This document shows positions 1 through 4,585 of a DNA stretch of 10,021 nt, one piece after another (position 1 is the first letter of the stretch; each line of letters starts with the position of its first letter). Source of the stretch: Verrucomicrobiales bacterium (GTDB taxonomy: Bacteria > Verrucomicrobiota > Verrucomicrobiia > Limisphaerales > Palsa-1400). A program made the translations under genes and the position numbers. Where the stretch lies: NCBI GenBank assembly GCA_028293405.1, contig JAQGOW010000206.1, positions 1 to 10,021 of the forward strand, in the 5' to 3' direction. The notes beneath the pieces are model-generated. The model did not search any database. It had not been told where the DNA came from and saw nothing but the letters and a program-made list of their open reading frames with translations.

Positions 1-1
1 T

Positions 2-166
2 TCAGCTTTGTTTTTCCGAAGCGGTCCCGAGCGGTTGCAAGCGGCAGCGGCGCTTCTTCCCGACGCTGTCATTGTCGACTACGACGGCGATGCGGATCCC
101 GGCCTGCCGCAGCGCACGATTGCAGCGCTCGGTCTGAAACAAATTGTGACGTTACCCGACAGATAA
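2..166 (+). CDS. C-terminus of an unidentified phage-region protein (partial)
   Basis: An open frame enters from the left edge and ends at TAA 164-166, giving 54 visible residues ending in ...GLKQIVTLPDR. The next gene starts 2 bases after the stop codon, so the two are almost certainly co-transcribed and probably translationally linked. The visible part is Ala- and Leu-rich with an acidic patch (DYDGDAD). I do not recognise the family. Its place directly before a head-module gene suggests a structural or head-completion role, which is inference from position only. The 5' end lies outside the window. Confidence 0.6.
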   Translation, partial: SALFFRSGPERLQAAAALLPDAVIVDYDGDADPGLPQRTIAALGLKQIVTLPDR

Positions 167-167
167 T

Positions 168-749
168 ATGGCGCTCGTTCTCGTCAAAGAAGATGGCACT
201 GGGTTAGCGAACGCGAACTCTTACGCGAGCGCTGCCGATGGTGACGCGTACCATGACGGGCACTTGTACGCTACCGTCTGGACCGGAGCGACGACGGCGA
301 ACAAAGAAAAAGCGCTCGTCTTTGCGACGCGTGTCATTGATTCGCAATATCGGTTTCGCGGATTCCGCGCGACGGCGGTGCAAGCACTGCAGTGGCCACG
401 AAGTGAATGCGCCGATCTGGACACTGCGCCGGATTCTACCGGCACGGCCTACTTTCCAAGCGATCAGATTCCAACTGCTTTGCTCAACGCGACGTGTGAA
501 ATGGCTCGCGCGCTGTTGGCGACAGATCGCACTGGCGCGCCGCCCGGTGAAGGGATTGATACGACGCAAACGTCTGCGTCGAGTTCGACCGGTGGCACTC
601 CGTCGAGCAGCGTCAGCAATAGTTCGATGACGCGATACAGCAAGGTGGATGTGCGCCCGACGATTTCCCAGGCGGCACAAGCGTTTCTTGCCAAGCTCGG
701 CGATTTGCGGGGCAAAGGCTGTGGGTCCGTGCGGCTGCTTAGAGTTTAA
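168..749 (+). CDS. phage 'DnaT-like' head-module protein
   Basis: This 193-residue protein matches by eye the phage family annotated as 'putative DnaT-like ssDNA binding protein' (Pfam DnaT_2). Diagnostic parts are the N-terminal EDGTGLANANSY motif (residues 8-19), the QALQWPRS box (72-79), the IPTALLNATCEMA helix (101-113) and a Gly-rich, basic C-terminus (181-193). Despite the name, members lie in head genes of tailed phages, typically after the major capsid gene, and are best regarded as head-completion or connector-like proteins; DNA binding is unproven. A Ser/Thr-rich linker (about 132-154) separates the two parts and looks like a local expansion. The ATG starts 2 bases after the upstream stop, with no clear Shine-Dalgarno sequence, which suggests translational coupling. 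The next gene follows after 6 bp. The family call is confident, the function is not. Confidence 0.8.
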   Translation: MALVLVKEDGTGLANANSYASAADGDAYHDGHLYATVWTGATTANKEKALVFATRVIDSQYRFRGFRATAVQALQWPRSECADLDTAPDSTGTAYFPSDQIPTALLNATCEMARALLATDRTGAPPGEGIDTTQTSASSSTGGTPSSSVSNSSMTRYSKVDVRPTISQAAQAFLAKLGDLRGKGCGSVRLLRV

Positions 750-755
750 GGAGCT

Positions 756-1076
756 ATGACAAACATGAACACAATCGAATTTTTGAAAGCAGTCGATCAC
801 GCCGCTGCAATGAACGACCGTTGGCTGTTCCTGGCCGCATTCTGCCTGCTGCTACTTTTGTGCGGCCTTGTCATCTATTGGCTGGTGCGGCAGTTGCAAT
901 TGGTCATCGGCGATCACAAGGAGCTTCGTCGTGAACATCATTCGGCCCTCGAAAAGATCATCAACACACAAAACGAAACCACACTGAAACTTGCGGTGTG
1001 TCTGGATCGGAATTCTGCCGCATTGCAGGAGTGTGCTTTTGAGCTGCGCCGATTTCAGGAGAACCGAAATTTATGA
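756..1076 (+). CDS. one-TM, coiled-coil phage membrane protein (inner spanin-like)
   Basis: The product has 106 residues. One strongly hydrophobic segment (about 23-46, Leu-rich) is followed by a charged helical stretch (about 50-104) with coiled-coil character. This short N-terminal anchor plus coiled coil is the shape of phage inner-membrane spanins (Rz type). Its stop codon overlaps the start of the next gene, a lipoprotein, in an ATGA overlap, again as in spanin pairs. I see no sequence signature that proves it. A holin accessory or structural membrane protein are alternatives. The start is uncertain: AAGGAG at 748-753 is only 2 bases from ATG 756 and 11 bases from the in-frame ATG 765, so the real protein may lack the first three residues. 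Confidence 0.6.
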   Translation: MTNMNTIEFLKAVDHAAAMNDRWLFLAAFCLLLLLCGLVIYWLVRQLQLVIGDHKELRREHHSALEKIINTQNETTLKLAVCLDRNSAALQECAFELRRFQENRNL

Positions 1077-1789
1077 AAAAGTTATTCATTGTCACTGTTG
1101 CCGCCATTGTCGTTGGGTGTGGTTCAATAAAACCACTGAAGCCAGGTGTGGCGCGCATTCAATCGAATGTTGCAACCAACGGTGCGCGCGAGTTCGTATC
1201 CGATCTAAAGCAGCCCGAAAATCCTGCGCAAAGCGCGAGTCAGAATTTCGAGCGCACCACAGAAACGGAGTTGCCGATCCCTGCACAAAGCAAAGTGCAA
1301 GAGGTCATCGTCACTCCATCAGCGCAGCCGGGCGAGCAACCTGTGAAGCAGGAAAAAACGGTCGTGCTGTCTGCGCCGACGGTGCAAAAAACGCGTATTG
1401 TTGAAAAGGCGGGCACGATGATCGGTGCAGCGCAAAAGGACACGGCACGGGAGTTCGGCGCGAAGCTCGCAAGTTTGAAAGGCATTGTTTGGGTTGGGCT
1501 CGGATTGTTTTTGTTTGGCCTCGCGTCGTTGTTCTATCCGCCGCTTCGCGCAATTGTCGGCAGTGTTACGACGAGCCTCGCGATGGTGGCTGGTGGCGTG
1601 GCGCTGATGGTCTTGCCTACGCTAATCGTCGGCAACGAGCTGGTGATTCTGGGAGTCGTGGCGCTCGGTGTCGGCGGTTGGTTCTTTGCGCATCGTCACG
1701 GGCAGCTCCGCGGTGTGGTTGACGCCCAAACTAAATCGACTGTGGCCGGCACAGCGGAAGCGACGGTTTCGCGGTTGATGGGCAAATAG
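1073..1789 (+). CDS. lipoprotein with three C-terminal membrane segments (spanin-like)
   Basis: This 238-residue protein begins with a lipoprotein signal: MKKLFIV core and lipobox VVGC with the lipidated Cys at residue 16, followed by Gly, so outer-membrane sorting is possible. Residues 17-135 form a polar, Pro- and Gln-containing periplasmic stretch without obvious fold. Then come three hydrophobic segments (about 136-156, 161-187 and 189-206) and a short hydrophilic tail. A lipid anchor at one end and membrane segments at the other is unusual. It recalls single-molecule spanins such as T1 gp11, although those have one C-terminal segment. The alternative is a lipoprotein anchored entirely in one membrane, or a holin-like multispan domain with a lipoprotein head. 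It overlaps the upstream gene by 4 bases; AGGAG at 1057-1061 lies 11 bases before the ATG. The gene is well supported, the lysis role is inference. Confidence 0.65.
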   Translation: MKKLFIVTVAAIVVGCGSIKPLKPGVARIQSNVATNGAREFVSDLKQPENPAQSASQNFERTTETELPIPAQSKVQEVIVTPSAQPGEQPVKQEKTVVLSAPTVQKTRIVEKAGTMIGAAQKDTAREFGAKLASLKGIVWVGLGLFLFGLASLFYPPLRAIVGSVTTSLAMVAGGVALMVLPTLIVGNELVILGVVALGVGGWFFAHRHGQLRGVVDAQTKSTVAGTAEATVSRLMGK

Positions 1790-1801
1790 AGTGAGGTAGC
1801 C

Positions 1802-2119
1802 ATGAACTCTGTAAAACAAAGATTTGTTCTTCCGTCGGGCTTGCCCGCGTGTGTCGGAATTGAAGAGGCCGCGCAGATCCTCGGCTGGCCAGATTATTTT
1901 CTACCGGTGCTGATGCGAACGGGTCTGCTCAAGCCGCTTGGTAAACCGTCACAATCTTCAAGAAAGTGGTTTTCCACTGTTGAACTCGAGCGGTTGGGGA
2001 CCGATCCAGTCTGGCTCGATAAGGCTGTGCGCACCGTTGAAAAGCATGTGCATGACATGAACGAAAAACGGCGAGGCAAGCTCGCGCCTGCCTCGCCGCC
2101 TGATCCTTCGTTAAACTGA
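1802..2119 (+). CDS. excisionase-like helix-turn-helix DNA-binding protein
   Basis: The 105-residue product carries a MerR/excisionase-type winged helix. Residues 19-45 (GIEEAAQILGWP... then LMRTGLLKPLGKP) form the HTH, and 50-66 (RKWFSTVELERL) look like wing and return helix. A basic, Pro-rich tail follows. Proteins of this kind commonly sit beside integrases and may be recombination directionality factors (Xis) or small regulators; no residue separates the two. GAGG at 1793-1796, 5 bases before ATG, gives a good ribosome binding site. The gene follows the lipoprotein gene by 12 bp and overlaps the convergent integrase by 9 bp at the stop codons. Its last codons also encode the integrase terminator, so the tail sequence (residues 90-100) is partly dictated by that hairpin. 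Placing it at the end of a structural/lysis operon is unusual for an Xis. Confidence 0.75.
   Translation: MNSVKQRFVLPSGLPACVGIEEAAQILGWPDYFLPVLMRTGLLKPLGKPSQSSRKWFSTVELERLGTDPVWLDKAVRTVEKHVHDMNEKRRGKLAPASPPDPSLN
2069..2098 (-). terminator. intrinsic terminator of the integrase gene
   Basis: Perfect 10-bp inverted repeat (CGGCGAGGCA at 2069-2078, TGCCTCGCCG at 2089-2098) with a 10-nt loop. Read on the minus strand it is followed at once by five T (2068-2064), the classic form of a Rho-independent terminator, 12 bp after the integrase stop. On the plus strand no T-tract follows, so it should act in one direction only. It lies wholly within the coding 3' end of the opposing DNA-binding gene. 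Confidence 0.8.
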
Positions 2120-3127
2120 CGCGGGCGCGTTTGTCTGGCGCTTTTCGTATTCTTCCAGGGATGGCAATTTCATGAGCGCCTTGCGCGAATAGGCGTGATG
2201 CACGGCCTTGCTGGTGTGACCAAGTGCCTCCTGCGCGAAACGCTCGGGATAGCCTGCGCATTTCGCGCGCTCTGCCCAGGCGTAACGATAACTGTGGAGT
2301 GTTACCCCGACGATTTTAAGTAATTTGCAGCGCGATCGGAATTCAGTCGCGCGGTCATTGGTGCGAACGCTCGCGAGATACGGAAAGAGAAGTCCTTCGC
2401 TCGGCAGGTCTTTCAAAACCGTCAGCGCCTCTTCGCCAAGATGGACGATCACTGCCACACTCGTTTTCTTGCGCGCATAGCTCAGAGTTTTGTCCTGCCA
2501 GTTCACGTCTTCACCGCGAAGATTGGCGATGTCGCCCTGGCTCGCGCCCAAGCACCAGCATAGGCGATAGAACGCGCGGCGCTCAGGATTGCGCTCGGCG
2601 GCGATAATCTGTTGGTGCTCTTCCAAAGTGATTGCGCGTTTCGGTTTGAAGTGGATCGCCGGCCATTGCCTTTTAGGAATGATCGTTGCCGGCAACCAAC
2701 TCATGTCCAACGCAAAGTTGTGAATCTTGCGCAGATGGGCGTTGGTCGAGACTTTGCCTTTCTGCAGAACTTCGAGGAAGTGCTCGGCTTTCGTTTCGAT
2801 GAGCGGCAACGAGAGGATTGATTTGAATGCCTGGTCTTTCGCGGCCGATTTCCAGCGCAGTTGCGTGGTGCCGGTTTTCGTCGAGATGATTGAGTCCAAC
2901 ACAGTCTGCCACGTGCGTTGCGCAACCATTGGATCACTGTGCCGCAGATAAACGCGAGCGAGGCTCATGTTCATGGCGGGTTGTTTGTTTGCTTCGTTCA
3001 TCGCCAGTAGCAGGCGATTGGCTTCGGCTTCGTCTCTGGTTTTGAGACTTTCGAAGCGCTTGGTTTGATTATCGAACGCGTAATAGACGGTCTTGCGTCG
3101 CAGGAATAAACGATACCTCTGTTTCAT
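2111..3127 (-). CDS. int: tyrosine recombinase (integrase) lacking the first catalytic Arg
   Basis: A 338-residue phage-type integrase. Residues 1-50 resemble an arm-binding/AP2-like N-terminus, about 53-150 the core-binding domain, and 165-320 the catalytic domain. Visible catalytic residues are Lys220 or Lys221 (ARKKT), His278 and Arg281 (HSYR), His304 (LGH) and the nucleophile Tyr313 (HHAYS). In box I, where most members read T-G-x-R-x-x-E, this protein reads LGASQGDIANL: Ser196 stands at the Arg position. As I recall, verrucomicrobial relatives share this change, so it is probably a family trait rather than damage. It should catalyse integration at the neighbouring tRNA-Cys. ATG 3127 has no Shine-Dalgarno at normal spacing; GGAG (3149-3152) is 21 bases upstream, beyond a perfect hairpin that abuts the start codon. 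The gene is full length and ends 12 bp before its own terminator. Confidence 0.92.
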   Translation of the reverse strand: MKQRYRLFLRRKTVYYAFDNQTKRFESLKTRDEAEANRLLLAMNEANKQPAMNMSLARVYLRHSDPMVAQRTWQTVLDSIISTKTGTTQLRWKSAAKDQAFKSILSLPLIETKAEHFLEVLQKGKVSTNAHLRKIHNFALDMSWLPATIIPKRQWPAIHFKPKRAITLEEHQQIIAAERNPERRAFYRLCWCLGASQGDIANLRGEDVNWQDKTLSYARKKTSVAVIVHLGEEALTVLKDLPSEGLLFPYLASVRTNDRATEFRSRCKLLKIVGVTLHSYRYAWAERAKCAGYPERFAQEALGHTSKAVHHAYSRKALMKLPSLEEYEKRQTNAPASV

Positions 3128-3146
3128 AGCTCGAACGATTCGAGCT
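3128..3146 (-). promoter_or_regulatory. perfect 8-bp palindrome abutting the integrase start codon
   Basis: AGCTCGAA at 3128-3135 and TTCGAGCT at 3139-3146, separated by 3 bases. In the integrase mRNA this forms a hairpin between GGAG (3149-3152) and the AUG, directly against the start codon. As DNA it is a symmetrical site suited to a dimeric regulator. Folding would bring the ribosome binding site close to the AUG, so translation could depend on the hairpin. Alternatively it is an operator for self-control or control by the HTH protein. The structure is seen; the role is inferred. Confidence 0.6.
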
Positions 3147-3297
3147 TACTCCGGCAGCAATTCCTTTAGTGAGGCGGTAACGAGTGAATCCTTGCAAGTA
3201 AGGAGATAATCCCGAGTGCACGGATTCAGTGTTAGCCATTCTATTAGCCACAGGCTGACTTCCTGTCCTAATCCCTTGCTGCACTCGCAGTTGAGAA
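3128..3297. other. integrase-tRNA intergenic (attachment flank) with nested inverted repeats
   Basis: This 170-bp gap between integrase and tRNA should hold integrase and excisionase binding sites and the integrase promoter. Besides the palindrome next to the start codon, I see an 8-bp inverted pair (CGAGTGCA 3213-3220 with TGCACTCG 3280-3287), a 7-bp pair (TGAATCC 3185-3191 with GGATTCA 3222-3228), the short palindrome CTTGCAAG (3191-3198) and a direct repeat TTAGCCA (3232-3238 and 3244-3250). These are candidate arm-type sites. No convincing promoter hexamers could be assigned. Confidence 0.45.
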
Positions 3298-3325
3298 TGG
3301 AGGCGGAGGTCGGAATTGAACCGAC
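3298..3325 (-). other. inferred attachment site in the tRNA-Cys 3' end
   Basis: The T-arm, acceptor 3' strand, discriminator and encoded CCA of tRNA-Cys (3325 to 3298 on the minus strand) face the integrase. Tyrosine integrases usually recombine in this part of a tRNA and carry a copy that keeps the gene whole, and the tRNA here is intact. The exact core cannot be fixed because the second copy lies outside the window. Confidence 0.5.
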
Positions 3326-3372
3326 GCATACAGCTTTTGCAGAGCCGTGCCTTACCACTTGGCTACTCCGCC
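3298..3372 (-). tRNA. tRNA-Cys (anticodon GCA)
   Basis: A complete 75-nt tRNA including an encoded CCA (3300-3298). Acceptor stem GGCGGAG (3372-3366) pairs with CTCCGCC (3308-3302). The D arm has a 3-bp stem GCC/GGC around AAGTGGTAA. The anticodon arm is CGGCT, loop CTGCAAA, AGCTG, with one G-U pair and anticodon GCA at 3340-3338. The T arm is GTCGG, loop TTCAATT, CCGAC. The discriminator base is U (3301), a known identity element of tRNA-Cys, which agrees with the anticodon. The gene lies 55 bp after mtnA on the same strand and could be read from the same transcript. It is the presumed integration site of the neighbouring element and appears fully functional after integration. Confidence 0.96.
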
Positions 3373-3384
3373 GCCTTGCAGAAC

Positions 3385-3419
3385 GTTCAAAGTTTAAGGT
3401 TCAAAGTTCAAAGTTCAAG
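3385..3419. repeat. five tandem heptamers (GTTCAAA type)
   Basis: Five uninterrupted 7-bp units fill most of the 55-bp gap between mtnA and the tRNA: GTTCAAA, GTTTAAG, GTTCAAA, GTTCAAA, GTTCAAG. The period is exact and all changes are substitutions. It resembles the heptameric short tandem repeats (STRR) scattered in cyanobacterial genomes, though the unit differs. It lies directly upstream of the mature tRNA 5' end, so it would be in the tRNA leader if transcription comes from mtnA. Confidence 0.85.
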
Positions 3420-3427
3420 CGCGAGTT

Positions 3428-4540
3428 TTAGCCGCCGAACCTCGCGCGGTTTTTCCACAGGTCTCGCGGTTTGAAAATTCCGGCGGGTGTGATGATGCCG
3501 GTGATGAGTTCAGCAGGCGTCACGTCAAACCCAGGATTGCGCGCGCCGCTGCTCGGATTGGCGATGCGCACATAGGTTGATTTCGGATTTCGAATTGCGG
3601 ACTTCGGGATTATTCCCCACGCGCCGAGCACTTCACTTTCGCTCCGGTCTTCAATCGGGATGTCGCGGCCTTTGCGCAGGTTCCAATCGATGGTCGATAA
3701 CGGAATGGCAACGTAAAACGGGATTTTGTGCCGATGCGCGAGAACGGCTTTGGTGTAGGTGCCGATTTTGTTCGCCACTTCACCGGTGCGGCCGAGCGTT
3801 CGATCACTGCCGACAATCACCATGTCAATTTCGCCGCGCTGCATCAAATGTCCGGCAGCGTTATCCGCGATGACTTGGTGCGAGATACCTTGCTGTGCAA
3901 GTTCCCACGCAGTCAACGTTGCGCCCTGGCAACGCGGACGCGTCTCGTCGCAGAAGACGTGAAACTTTTTCCCGGCTTGATGCGCTGCATACATCGGTGC
4001 GGTAGCACTGCCGATGTCCACGAACGCCAGCCAACCGGCGTTGCAATGTGTCAGCACTCGCATGCCGTTGCGAATGAGCTTGCCGCCGTGCTCGCCGATG
4101 GCACGGCAATGGTCGACATCTTCGTTCGCGAATTCTTCCGCAGCCGCCAACGCGAGCGCTTGCTGTTCTTCCACCGTTGCGCCGCTGCTCATGGAGCGGC
4201 GAACATCGTTCATCGCATTAACGGGATCGACCGCGGTGGGACGGGCGTCTTTCAAGGCTTGATAGACGGCTTCGACGTGCTTGGAAAATTTTGCCAAATC
4301 GCTGCCACGAAATGTGCGCGCGCCTTGTGCTAAACCGTAAGCTGCCGTCGCACCGATTGCGCCGGCACCGCGCACGATCATGTCTTTGATCGCTAACGCG
4401 GTTTCACGAAAATCGCGGGTGCCGATGATTTTGAATTGGTGCGGCAACAACCGTTGCTCGATCAGCATCACGGAATTTTTACCGGCATCAAATGTGACGG
4501 TGCGATAATGTTGGGAGCGGCCTTTAACTCTGACGTTCAT
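3428..4540 (-). CDS. mtnA: S-methyl-5-thioribose-1-phosphate isomerase
   Basis: MtnA converts 5-methylthioribose-1-phosphate to 5-methylthioribulose-1-phosphate in the cytoplasmic methionine salvage pathway. The 370-residue product shows the family motifs: VRGAGAIGATAAYG (56-69), THCNAGWLA (164-172) with the catalytic Cys166, DETRPRCQGATLTAWEL (198-214), and VGSDRTLGRTGEVANKIGTY (243-262) with the catalytic Asp246. It ends with the conserved NPGFDVTPAELITGIIT block (335-351). It is somewhat longer than the common 340-350 residues. Part of the excess is a 7-residue-period stretch (about 309-322, PKSAIRN then PKS) encoded by tandem heptamers and lying in a variable region before the conserved C-terminal block, so activity is probably retained. 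No other salvage gene is visible. It follows htrA by 45 bp on the same strand. The ATG has only a weak GGG ribosome binding site. Confidence 0.95.
   Translation of the reverse strand: MNVRVKGRSQHYRTVTFDAGKNSVMLIEQRLLPHQFKIIGTRDFRETALAIKDMIVRGAGAIGATAAYGLAQGARTFRGSDLAKFSKHVEAVYQALKDARPTAVDPVNAMNDVRRSMSSGATVEEQQALALAAAEEFANEDVDHCRAIGEHGGKLIRNGMRVLTHCNAGWLAFVDIGSATAPMYAAHQAGKKFHVFCDETRPRCQGATLTAWELAQQGISHQVIADNAAGHLMQRGEIDMVIVGSDRTLGRTGEVANKIGTYTKAVLAHRHKIPFYVAIPLSTIDWNLRKGRDIPIEDRSESEVLGAWGIIPKSAIRNPKSTYVRIANPSSGARNPGFDVTPAELITGIITPAGIFKPRDLWKNRARFGG
3579..3611. repeat. tandem heptamers (GATTTCG type) inside mtnA
   Basis: Four 7-bp units in a row: GATTTCG, GATTTCG, AATTGCG, GACTTCG, followed by a partial GGATT. 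It lies in frame within mtnA and encodes the PKS-AIRN-PKS stretch (residues 312-321). Because 3 x 7 nt equals 7 codons, the peptide also repeats every 7 residues. It interrupts MtnA between two conserved blocks and looks like an inserted or expanded dispersed repeat that the protein tolerates. Confidence 0.75.
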
Positions 4541-4585
4541 CGCCCGAGAATCTACGGGACAGGTGTCAGAGTCTCAAATAAAACC

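Larger units (their letters stand above)
1..3298. mobile_element. right end of a prophage-like element integrated at tRNA-Cys
   Basis: Several things mark this stretch as one end of an integrated element: a tyrosine integrase next to a tRNA, an excisionase-like DNA-binding gene, a phage head-module protein and lysis-like membrane genes. The integrase start lies 170 bp from the 3' end of the tRNA, the usual geometry for integration into a tRNA 3' end, so the element should run leftwards out of the window. Genes right of the tRNA are ordinary housekeeping genes. The left end and the second attachment site are not visible, and no portal, terminase, capsid or tail gene is seen here. Whether the element is a whole prophage, a remnant or a phage satellite cannot be told. 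The exact boundary inside the tRNA is inferred. Confidence 0.8.

Noticed and set aside
204..800. Long minus-strand open frame opposite the head-module gene
   Set aside because: Arg-rich translation without domains, typical of the complement of a GC-rich gene; the plus-strand frame matches a known family.
3385..3419. Short CRISPR-like array
   Set aside because: The 7-bp units are directly adjacent without spacers, so this is a simple tandem repeat.
3728..4333. 201-codon plus-strand open frame across mtnA
   Set aside because: It lies opposite an unmistakable MtnA with all catalytic motifs and shows no domain of its own.
4541..4560. Hairpin CCCG/CGGG hiding the mtnA ribosome binding site
   Set aside because: Only 4 bp with an 8-base loop over a weak GGG site; chance is likely.
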